Part shown: piece by piece, positions 1-6,081 of the stretch
How the letters are laid out: every line of letters starts with the position of its first letter
Position numbering within the stretch: position 1 is the stretch's first letter
Origin: PALSA-1196 sp036833805
GTDB taxonomy: Bacteria; Pseudomonadota; Gammaproteobacteria; Steroidobacterales; Steroidobacteraceae
Reading direction: 5' to 3'
Length of the DNA stretch: 7,674 nt
Assembly: GCA_036833805.1 (NCBI GenBank)
Contig: DAITPA010000073.1
Location: 1-7,674 of the forward strand
The notes under the pieces: generated by a model
Database searches by the model: none
What the model was told of the DNA's origin: nothing
Seen by the model: only the letters and a program-made list of their open reading frames with translations
Position numbers and translations under genes: made by a program

Positions 1-245
1 TTCTGTTGAAAAACTCTGATTTCAGGTACGCCTAAAAAATCAGACGCTCTGCAGGACCGAAAGCGCAATTTAACTCGGGGGACATACGGGAAATACTCAA
101 TGTCCTCGCACAGAGCCTCGAGATCATCGATACGAGAAAAGTGAGGGCCATCTTTGGTACCAGACTTTCGGCTGAAAAACGGCGCTCTCAGGATTCCACG
201 TTTTTCAACACAATCGATCAAACTTGGACGCTCGGCACGTTTACG
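1..245 (-). CDS. Unrecognised open reading frame, running off the window edge (doubtful)
   Basis: On the minus strand a frame opens after a TGA at 248-246 and stays open for 81 codons to the window edge. It has no ATG; the only plausible start I see is a TTG at 221-219. The translation is mixed and protein-like, with a segment FFSRKSGTKDGPHFSRIDDL and later a charged and aromatic stretch around EYFPYVPRVKLRF, but I recognise no family. Codon third positions are not GC-rich, unlike the neighbouring genes, and the region is about 48% GC. It lies downstream of sdaA on the same strand. It could be the 5' part of a gene with a non-ATG start, the remnant of a broken gene, or chance: an open frame this long is not rare at this GC content. 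It also reads through a possible terminator hairpin at 44-15, which argues against it. Confidence 0.2.
4..210. repeat. 11-bp inverted repeat plus a third half-copy
   Basis: TGTTGAAAAAC at 4-14 is matched exactly by its reverse complement GTTTTTCAACA at 200-210. A further direct copy of the core TGAAAAAC lies at 173-180. With the following G it can pair with 199-207 to give a 9-bp stem around a 17-base loop. The arms are A-rich, so chance is possible. No transposase or target duplication is visible to make this an insertion element. Confidence 0.4.
8..44 (-). terminator. Possible intrinsic terminator for the putA-sdaA transcript
   Basis: Read on the minus strand, TCTGATTT (44-37) can pair with AAATCAGA (22-15). 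An inner AGG/CCT pairing closes a four-base loop (CGTA), with three unpaired bases on one side and one on the other. The stem is followed by G and then five T residues (13-9). This has the shape of a rho-independent terminator, but the stem is AT-rich and therefore weak. It lies about 265 bases beyond the sdaA stop, in the same direction. An alternative is a terminator for, or a structure inside, the doubtful reading frame that covers it. Confidence 0.35.
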
Positions 246-307
246 TCACAACGCGCGTATAGCTCATTTGAAATGAAACAAGGTCGTGCGGGTTCGTAGC
301 CAGTTCA
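246..307. other. Short non-coding gap after sdaA with two small palindromes
   Basis: Between the sdaA stop and the doubtful frame below it lie a perfect odd-centred palindrome, TCATTT-G-AAATGA (264-276), and an 8-bp palindrome, ACGCGCGT (250-257). Neither has the loop or T-run of a terminator. I see no start codon with a ribosome binding site and no RNA gene here. Confidence 0.4.
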
Positions 308-1675
308 CTAGCACTCCGGTACGTTGACTGCGAGACCTCCCTCGGACGTCTCCTTGTAGATGGTCGACATATCGGCGCCAGTCTGGCGCATTGTCGCGAT
401 CACCTGGTCCAACGACACCTTGTGCGTGCCGTCGCCTCGGGTGGCAAGACGCGCCGCATTGATTGCTTTGACGGCGCCCATAGCGTTTCTCTCGATGCAG
501 GGGATCTGCACGAGTCCTGCGACTGGATCACAGGTGAGTCCGAGGTTATGCTCCATGCCAATCTCTGCCGCGTTCTCTACCTGCTCCGAAGTTCCGTGCA
601 GCGCTGCGACGAGTCCCGCGGCCGCCATCGAGCAGGCGACGCCGACCTCCCCTTGGCAACCCATCTCCGCTCCCGAAATGGATGCGTTTTTCTTGTAGAG
701 CATGCCGATCGCGCCTGCCGTCAGGAGGAAGCGAATGACGCCGTCATCGTTCGCGCCGGGCTCAAAGCGCCGGTAGAAGTGCAGAACCGCCGGCACGATG
801 CCGGCAGCCCCATTGGTTGGCGCCGTCACGACACGGCCACCCGCCGCGTTTTCTTCATTCACCGCGAGCGCCCACGCGTTTACCCAGTCCATGACATCGA
901 GCGGATTGGCGACACCCTTGCTCTCGGTCAGCATGCGGTAGAGCTTCGGCGCACGACGCCGCACCTTTAACACGCCGGGGAGCATCCCAGTCTGACGAAA
1001 ACCCCGCTCCACGCACGCCTGCATGACGTTCCACAAGCGCAACAGGCCGGCGCGCACTTCCTGCTCCGTTCGCCACGCGCATTCATTCGCCATCACGAGT
1101 TCAAAGAGCTCAAGCCCCTGTTCGCGACAGCGCACCAGAAGCTCATCGCCGGAGTCAAATGGATAAGGCGACGGAACACGACCCGCGGGCGCCGCGGGCG
1201 TTTCGTCACCACGCAGGATGAAACCGCCGCCGATGGAAAAATAATCCACTTCGCGCAGCGTGTGCCGATCAAGGCCGAGCGCAGTAAAGCGCATCCCGTT
1301 CGAATGCCGCTCCAAACGCTCGTGCTTCATGAAGAGAAGCTGCATCGGCTCATCAAAGGGTATTTCGTGGCGACCCAGAAGCCTGATGCGACCGGTCGCG
1401 CGGATGCGCGCGACCGCAGGCTCCATTTGATCGGGGTCCACTGTCTCGGCAGCCGCGCCCTCAAGCCCCAAGAGGACAGCGCGATCCGTGCCATGTCCCA
1501 CGCCCGTGAGAGCAAGCGATCCATACAACCGTACGGCGATTTCCTGCGTCTCCTGCAGCAGGCCGTCGCGCTCAAGAGCGAGCGCGAACTCGTGCGCCGC
1601 GCGCATCGGTCCCATCGTGTGCGAACTCGAAGGACCGATGCCGATCTTAAAAATGTCAAATACGCTCAACGTCAT
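308..1675 (-). CDS. sdaA: L-serine ammonia-lyase, iron-sulfur dependent, single chain
   Basis: This cytoplasmic enzyme deaminates L-serine to pyruvate and ammonia using an oxygen-sensitive [4Fe-4S] cluster. The protein is 455 residues, the normal size for the one-chain bacterial type. It opens with the family N-terminus (LSVFDIFKIGIGPSSSHTMG, residues 3-22), which belongs to the beta domain. The catalytic alpha domain carries TAPTNGAAGIVPA (284-296) and SISGAEMGCQGEVG (332-345). Predicted cluster cysteines are C340, C382 (TCDPVAG) and C393 (PCIERN). The chain ends in VPEC, so the last residue is Cys455, matching the C-terminal cysteine that reaches into the active site of the Legionella enzyme. 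I chose the ATG at 1675 because it matches the E. coli N-terminus and has GAGGCGG 9 bases upstream. An ATG at 1693 would add MRRCYR and overlap the putA stop as ATGA, but GAGGA lies directly against it, too close to serve. It is the second gene after putA, 14 bp from its stop, so co-transcription is likely. Confidence 0.95.
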   Translation of the reverse strand: MTLSVFDIFKIGIGPSSSHTMGPMRAAHEFALALERDGLLQETQEIAVRLYGSLALTGVGHGTDRAVLLGLEGAAAETVDPDQMEPAVARIRATGRIRLLGRHEIPFDEPMQLLFMKHERLERHSNGMRFTALGLDRHTLREVDYFSIGGGFILRGDETPAAPAGRVPSPYPFDSGDELLVRCREQGLELFELVMANECAWRTEQEVRAGLLRLWNVMQACVERGFRQTGMLPGVLKVRRRAPKLYRMLTESKGVANPLDVMDWVNAWALAVNEENAAGGRVVTAPTNGAAGIVPAVLHFYRRFEPGANDDGVIRFLLTAGAIGMLYKKNASISGAEMGCQGEVGVACSMAAAGLVAALHGTSEQVENAAEIGMEHNLGLTCDPVAGLVQIPCIERNAMGAVKAINAARLATRGDGTHKVSLDQVIATMRQTGADMSTIYKETSEGGLAVNVPEC

Positions 1676-1684
1676 TCGATAACA

Positions 1685-1691
1685 CCGCCTC
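1685..1691 (-). promoter_or_regulatory. Ribosome binding site deciding the sdaA start
   Basis: GAGGCGG on the minus strand overlaps the putA stop codon and ends 9 bases before the ATG at 1675. It supports that start over the ATG at 1693. Its overlap with the end of putA suggests that translation of the two genes is coupled. Confidence 0.55.
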
Positions 1692-4600
1692 ATTCCTCAG
1701 CGAGCGACAAAAGGCTCGCATTGCCGCCCACCGCGGCCGTATTGATGCTGATCGTCTGCTCGCTCGCAAAGCGCGCTAGATAGTGCGGACCGCCCGCCTT
1801 TGGGCCGGTGCCCGAGAGCCCGCAGCCGCCGAAGGGCTGAACGCCAACGACCGCGCCGATCATATTCCGATTGACATAGATATTCCCGACCCGCGCCCGC
1901 GCAGCAATCCGCTCTGCGACGGAGTCGATACGCGTGTGAATACCAAGCGTCAGCCCGTAGCCCATGCCGTTGAGCTCGTCTACCACCTGGTCAAGATCGC
2001 TCGCACGATAGGTAACCACATGGACGATGGGCCCAAACACCTCGCGTTCAAGCGACGCAAGGCCACGCAATTGAACCGCGAGAGGCGCAAAGAACCTTCC
2101 CCTGCCTGCATCGGCGCCAAGTGGCGCTCGGTGATGCCAAGTGGCGCCCGCCGTGACACGTGCGGCATGCGCCTCGAGCATCTGGAGTGCCTCGCGATCA
2201 ATGACCGGCCCGATGTCGGTCGCAAGCCATGCAGGGTTACCCAAGCGCAGCTCGTCCATGTGACCCGCCAGGAGTTCCTTGACTCGCGGCGCGACTTCCT
2301 GCTGCAAAAGGAGCACGCGCAGCGCCGAGCAGCGCTGCCCTGCGCTGTTGAATCCGGACGCGACTGCATCGAGCACCACCTGCTCGGGCAGTGCTGAGCT
2401 ATCGACCAGCATCGCATTGATGCCGCCGGTCTCAGCTATGAAAGTCGCGATCGATCCAGGGCGCGCGGCGAGACTGCGCTCGATGAGGCGCGCAGTCTCG
2501 GTCGACCCGGTGAAGACGACCCCGGCGAGGCGCGGGTCGCACGTCAGCGCTGCGCCGACCGTCGCGCCGCTCCCCGGTAGGAATTGCAGCACGTCAGTCG
2601 GCACGCCGGCCTCGTGCAGGAACTGCACGGCAAGCGCAGCGGTGAGCGGCGTCTGTTCGGCGGGCTTCGCGATCACCGCATTGCCGGAGGCGAGCGCCGC
2701 GGCAATCTGCCCAGTGAAGATCGCGAGCGGAAAATTCCACGGACTGATGCAGGCAAATACGCCGCGGCCCCGGAGGCGCAACGCGTTGCTCTCGCCGGTG
2801 GGACCACGCAGCATCGTTTGCTGGCCAAACAGCAAGCGCGCCTGCTGTGCGTAGTAGCGCAGGAAGTCGACCGCCTCACGCACTTCCGCGACACTGTCCG
2901 GCAATGTCTTGCCCGCTTCGAGCACGCAGCGCGCAATGAACTCATGGCGGCGCGCTTCAAAGAGTTCCGCCGCGCGCTCCAGAACCGCTGCGCGCTCGGC
3001 TGCGTCGCGCGCTTCCCACGCCGGCCACGCGCTCCTTGCGCCGGCGAGCGCGCCCTCGACATCGGCAGCCGAGGCCTGCACGACCTCGCCGATGGATTGC
3101 GGCTCGTTTGCGGGATTAAACATTGCAACCCGTTCGCCTCGGCCTGCCTTGCCATTGATCATCGACGTCGCGCGCCACGGCGCCGACGCTGCCGCCTCGC
3201 AGGCCCGTTTGAGGGCAGCAAGTTCCGCCGGATCCGCGAAATTGACGCCGAGCGAATTCGGACGCTCGCTGCCAAAGAGCGCGCGCGGCAGAACGATGCG
3301 CGGATGTGCAACCTGCGCCAGCCGATCGACCTCGGCGATGGGATCAGCGACGACCGCCGCCGCCGGCAGCCGCTCATCAACGACGCGATTCACAAAGGAA
3401 GTATTGGCACCGTTTTCAAGCAGGCGCCGCACCAGGTACGGCAACAGATCCTCATGTGCACCGACCGGCGCATAGACTCGACAAGGGTAGTCGTCGGCGT
3501 CGGCGCCGATCACTTGCGCGTACAGCTCCTCGCCCATGCCATGCAGGCGTTGGAATTCGAATGCGCGCGGGCGCTCGCGAAAGAGCTCGGTGATGTAGGC
3601 CACGGTGTGCGCGTTATGGGTCGCGAACTGAGGAAAGATCACATCAGTTGCGGAGGCCAGGAGGCGTGCGCACGCAAGATACGCCACGTCCGTGTTTGCT
3701 TTGCGCGTAAACACCGGGTAGTCCGCAAGGCCGCGCTCCTGAGCTCGCTTAATCTCACTATCCCAATACGCGCCTTTTACGAGACGCACCGTGACGCCGC
3801 GGCCGAGCGTGCGTGTGCGTGCGATGAGCCATTCGAGAAGTGCCGGCGTGCGTTTTTGATATGCCTGCACGGCGAGCCCAAAGCCGCCGTATTGCGCGAG
3901 CGCATCGCTTGCCAACACGACATCGATCAGGAGCAGCGAGAGCTCCAGCCGGTCCGCCTCCTCCGCGTCGACGGTGAGGCCAATGCCCGCCTCGCGTGCG
4001 AGCCCAACGAGCGCAATGAGACGCGGCGCGAGCTCCGCGAGCACGCGTGCGCGTTGTGCAAACTCATAGCGCGGATGTAGAGCTGAGAGCTTGACCGAAA
4101 TACTGTGGCGCGCCGTCATCGCGACATCGGCTTCGATTGCGCGCCCGACCGCGACAATCGCCGCTCGATATTTCTCAAAATAATGCTCGGCATCGACTTC
4201 GCTAAGCGCCGCCTCGCCCAGCATGTCGAAGGAGTAGCGGTACGCGCGTTCGCTCGTCCCGGTCGTTCGCTCGAGCGCCTCTTCGATCGTGCGGCCCATG
4301 ACAAATTGCTGCCCCAGGATCCGCATCGCCTGCCGCAGCGCGGCGCGCGCCACGGGCTCGCTGATGCGCGAGGCGAGACGCGCGAACCAGCCGCCGACGG
4401 AACTCACCTCGGCGCGGTCGACGTCGACGATGCTGCCCGTCAACATGAGGCCCCAGGTTGATGCATTGACAAACAACGACTCGCTGTCGCCTAGATGATC
4501 CTCCCAAGACCCGGCCGCAATCTTGTCGGCGATCAGCCGGTCGGCGGTATGCGCATCCGGAATGCGCAGCAGCGCCTCCGCCAGACACATGAGGATCACG

Positions 4601-4872
4601 CCTTCGGGGGACGCCAGGTGGTACTCGCGCAGAAACGCATCCAGGCCCGATCCGGTTGGTCGCGCCGCGCGCACGGCCTGAACGAGTGCGAGCCCGCGCG
4701 CCTGTACCGCCGCGGCATCGGCCGCGCCGAGCCGCGCACGCTCCGCAAGCGCGCGCACGATAGGCTCCTCGGCGGCGAGAAATGCGGGATTTATTGCGGC
4801 GCCGACCGTGGAGGCAAGCGCAACGTTGTCCGGCACTACAAAACGCACCGTGCGAGAAGGTGAAGAGCGCAT
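1690..4872 (-). CDS. putA: Bifunctional proline dehydrogenase / delta-1-pyrroline-5-carboxylate dehydrogenase (short PutA)
   Basis: PutA oxidises proline to glutamate: the FAD-dependent PRODH domain makes pyrroline-5-carboxylate, and the NAD-dependent aldehyde dehydrogenase domain oxidises the hydrolysed semialdehyde. Electrons go to the membrane quinone pool. From the ATG at 4872 the protein is 1060 residues. The PRODH barrel spans about 250-500, with SISVKLSALHPRYE (257-270), VRLVKGAYW (362-370), FPQFATHNAHT (413-423) and the C-terminal part RRLLENGANTSFVNRVVDER. The dehydrogenase domain spans about 570-1040, with SPWNFPLAIFTGQ (710-722), VFTGST (786-791), catalytic Glu814 in ETGG, catalytic Cys848 in GQRCSALR and EVFGP (944-948). 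It ends with the oligomerisation tail SEQTISINTAAVGGNAS, as in the roughly 1000-residue Bradyrhizobium PutA. It lacks the N-terminal ribbon-helix-helix DNA-binding domain and the long C-terminal insertion of E. coli PutA, so it should not repress its own gene. An in-frame ATG at 4890 adds MNYTRT; neither start has a Shine-Dalgarno sequence. The frame stays open further upstream to 5397, but that part is antisense to kbl and carries no PutA homology. Confidence 0.96.
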   Translation of the reverse strand: MRSSPSRTVRFVVPDNVALASTVGAAINPAFLAAEEPIVRALAERARLGAADAAAVQARGLALVQAVRAARPTGSGLDAFLREYHLASPEGVILMCLAEALLRIPDAHTADRLIADKIAAGSWEDHLGDSESLFVNASTWGLMLTGSIVDVDRAEVSSVGGWFARLASRISEPVARAALRQAMRILGQQFVMGRTIEEALERTTGTSERAYRYSFDMLGEAALSEVDAEHYFEKYRAAIVAVGRAIEADVAMTARHSISVKLSALHPRYEFAQRARVLAELAPRLIALVGLAREAGIGLTVDAEEADRLELSLLLIDVVLASDALAQYGGFGLAVQAYQKRTPALLEWLIARTRTLGRGVTVRLVKGAYWDSEIKRAQERGLADYPVFTRKANTDVAYLACARLLASATDVIFPQFATHNAHTVAYITELFRERPRAFEFQRLHGMGEELYAQVIGADADDYPCRVYAPVGAHEDLLPYLVRRLLENGANTSFVNRVVDERLPAAAVVADPIAEVDRLAQVAHPRIVLPRALFGSERPNSLGVNFADPAELAALKRACEAAASAPWRATSMINGKAGRGERVAMFNPANEPQSIGEVVQASAADVEGALAGARSAWPAWEARDAAERAAVLERAAELFEARRHEFIARCVLEAGKTLPDSVAEVREAVDFLRYYAQQARLLFGQQTMLRGPTGESNALRLRGRGVFACISPWNFPLAIFTGQIAAALASGNAVIAKPAEQTPLTAALAVQFLHEAGVPTDVLQFLPGSGATVGAALTCDPRLAGVVFTGSTETARLIERSLAARPGSIATFIAETGGINAMLVDSSALPEQVVLDAVASGFNSAGQRCSALRVLLLQQEVAPRVKELLAGHMDELRLGNPAWLATDIGPVIDREALQMLEAHAARVTAGATWHHRAPLGADAGRGRFFAPLAVQLRGLASLEREVFGPIVHVVTYRASDLDQVVDELNGMGYGLTLGIHTRIDSVAERIAARARVGNIYVNRNMIGAVVGVQPFGGCGLSGTGPKAGGPHYLARFASEQTISINTAAVGGNASLLSLAEE

Positions 4873-4880
4873 GGTGCGAG
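4844..4880. promoter_or_regulatory. Pair of dyad 13-mers, candidate shared operator
   Basis: CGCACCGTGCGAG (4844-4856) and CGCATGGTGCGAG (4868-4880) agree at 11 of 13 bases and lie exactly 24 bp apart. Each contains an inverted repeat (CGCAC-C-GTGCG and CGCA-TGG-TGCG). The second copy abuts the plus-strand -10 hexamer and overlaps the predicted minus-strand transcription start, so a protein bound there could control both operons. They lie in the first codons of putA, and repeated arginine codons could produce part of the similarity by chance. No regulator gene is in the window. Confidence 0.35.
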
Positions 4881-4886
4881 TATAAT
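4881..4886 (+). promoter_or_regulatory. -10 element TATAAT for kbl-tdh, predicted leaderless
   Basis: A perfect TATAAT ends 7 bases before the kbl ATG, so transcription would start at or next to the A of the start codon. No Shine-Dalgarno sequence precedes kbl. I find no good -35 at normal spacing; the best is GTGAAG at 4860-4865 with a 15-bp spacer. The promoter may therefore need an activator. Confidence 0.5.
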
Positions 4887-4898
4887 TCATTGCATGAA
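4886..4898. repeat. Inverted repeat over the kbl start codon
   Basis: TTCAT (4886-4890), spacer TGC, and ATGAA (4894-4898) form a perfect 13-bp dyad. One arm contains the kbl ATG and the other contains the alternative putA ATG on the opposite strand. It may simply reflect two opposed start codons, or be a small operator. Confidence 0.3.
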
Positions 4899-6081
4899 CT
4901 CGTCGATTCTGGAGCGCTTGCGCACCGATCTTGCGGGTCTGCGCACTGCCGGTCTTTACAAAAGCGAGCGCGTCATCGCCGGCCCCCAGGGCGCGGTCAT
5001 TCGCAGCAGCGAGCGTGACGTCATCAACCTGTGCGCCAACAACTACCTGGGGCTTGCCAATCACCCGGCCGTGCGGGAAGCGGCGCATCGCGCCATCGAC
5101 GCCAAGGGCTACGGCATGGCTTCGGTGCGTTTCATCTGTGGCACGCAGGCGGTGCACAAGCAGCTCGAGACACGCTTGAGCCGCTTTCTTGCGACCGAGG
5201 ATGCGATTCTGTATTCCTCCTGCTTCGATGCGAACGGCGGACTGTTCGAGACGCTGCTCGACGAGCGCGATGCGGTGATCTCCGATGCGCTCAATCACGC
5301 GAGCATCATCGACGGCATACGGCTGTGCAAAGCGCAGCGTTATCGCTACGCGAACAGCGACATGGCGGAGCTCGAGAGCCGACTGCAAGAAGCCCAAGGC
5401 GCGCGCACGCGGCTCATCGCAACCGACGGCGTCTTTTCAATGGACGGCTACATTGCGAACCTTGGCGCCATCTGCGACCTCGCGGAGCGCTACGACGCCC
5501 TCGTGATGGTCGACGATTCGCATGCCACGGGATTCATGGGCGCAACAGGTCGCGGCACTCCCGAGCACTGCGGCGTCGCAGCGCGCATCGATATCTACAC
5601 CGGCACCTTTGGCAAGGCTTTGGGCGGCGGCTGCGGCGGCTATGTCGCTGCACGCAAGGAGATTGTCGACTGGCTGCGGCAGCGTTCGCGCCCGTATTTG
5701 TTCTCGAACAGCATTCCGCCACTCGTCGCGGCTGTGAGTCTGCGGGTGCTCGATCTTCTCGATGACAGCCCGGAGCTGCGCGCACGGCTGTTCGACAATG
5801 CGCGCTATTTTCGCGCTGGCCTTACGCGCGCGGGCTTTGATCTCAAGCCCGGCGAGCACCCCATCATTCCCGTCATGCTCGGCGATGCAGCGCTCGCAGG
5901 ACGCATGGCGGACCGCTTGCTGGAGCGCGGCGTGTACGTCATCGGCTTCTCGTTTCCGGTCGTGCCGCAGGGGCAGGCTCGCATTCGCACGCAGATGTCG
6001 GCAGCTCTGACGCGAACGCAACTGGATCTTGCGCTCGAGGCCTTCACAAGCGTCGGCCGCGAATTAGGAGTGGTTAAATGA
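4894..6081 (+). CDS. kbl: 2-amino-3-ketobutyrate CoA ligase (glycine C-acetyltransferase)
   Basis: Kbl is a cytoplasmic PLP enzyme of the alpha-oxoamine synthase family. It cleaves 2-amino-3-ketobutyrate, the product of Tdh, with CoA to give glycine and acetyl-CoA. The protein is 395 residues against 398 in E. coli and matches it along its whole length, for example CANNYLGLANHP (47-58), ASVRFICGTQ (76-85), DAILYSSCFDANGGLFETLL (103-122) and PVVPQGQARIRTQMSAA (355-371). Cofactor-site residues visible are His135 in ALNHASIIDG, Asp207 and His210 in VDDSHATG, and the Schiff-base Lys241 in TGTFGKALGGG. The N-terminus aligns with E. coli Kbl from the ATG at 4894, so the start is firm despite having no Shine-Dalgarno sequence. 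A TATAAT ends 7 bases upstream, pointing to a leaderless mRNA. It overlaps tdh by four bases (ATGA), the usual kbl-tdh order for the threonine dehydrogenase pathway. It is divergent from putA. Confidence 0.97.
   Translation: MNSSILERLRTDLAGLRTAGLYKSERVIAGPQGAVIRSSERDVINLCANNYLGLANHPAVREAAHRAIDAKGYGMASVRFICGTQAVHKQLETRLSRFLATEDAILYSSCFDANGGLFETLLDERDAVISDALNHASIIDGIRLCKAQRYRYANSDMAELESRLQEAQGARTRLIATDGVFSMDGYIANLGAICDLAERYDALVMVDDSHATGFMGATGRGTPEHCGVAARIDIYTGTFGKALGGGCGGYVAARKEIVDWLRQRSRPYLFSNSIPPLVAAVSLRVLDLLDDSPELRARLFDNARYFRAGLTRAGFDLKPGEHPIIPVMLGDAALAGRMADRLLERGVYVIGFSFPVVPQGQARIRTQMSAALTRTQLDLALEAFTSVGRELGVVK
6066..6070 (+). promoter_or_regulatory. Shine-Dalgarno sequence of tdh
   Basis: AGGAG lies 7 bases before the tdh ATG, inside the last codons of kbl. 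It is strong, in contrast to the absence of any such site before kbl. tdh can therefore be initiated independently as well as by coupling through the ATGA overlap. Confidence 0.75.

Larger units (their letters stand above)
4879..4906 (-). promoter_or_regulatory. Minus-strand promoter for putA-sdaA, predicted leaderless
   Basis: On the minus strand TCGACG (4906-4901, 4 of 6 matches to TTGACA) stands 16 bp before TATACT (4884-4879, 5 of 6 matches). The putA ATG at 4872 begins 6 bases after the hexamer, where transcription should start. The -10 shares bases 4881-4884 with the opposite-strand TATAAT, and the -35 lies inside the first codons of kbl. Use of this promoter would exclude translation from the ATG at 4890. 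Confidence 0.45.

Noticed and set aside
4..210. Inverted repeats as ends of a miniature transposable element
   Set aside because: Arms of only 11 A-rich bases, no flanking target duplication visible because the left end is at the window edge, and no other copy in the window.
250..276. Palindromes after sdaA as the operon terminator
   Set aside because: Neither has a usable loop with a following T-run; the hairpin at 44-8 fits better.
422..970. 182-codon plus-strand open frame opposite sdaA
   Set aside because: Out-of-frame shadow of a conserved gene, with no domain and no supporting start signal.
2584..4080. 498-codon plus-strand open frame opposite putA
   Set aside because: Arginine-, alanine- and cysteine-rich translation without recognisable domains, lying entirely opposite conserved PutA domains; a shadow frame.
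4893..5397. Upstream extension of the putA frame (about 170 more codons, with an ATG at 5397)
   Set aside because: It is wholly antisense to the well-conserved kbl, shows no PutA or DNA-binding-domain similarity, and PutA alignment begins near 4872. Long open antisense frames are expected in GC-rich codon usage.
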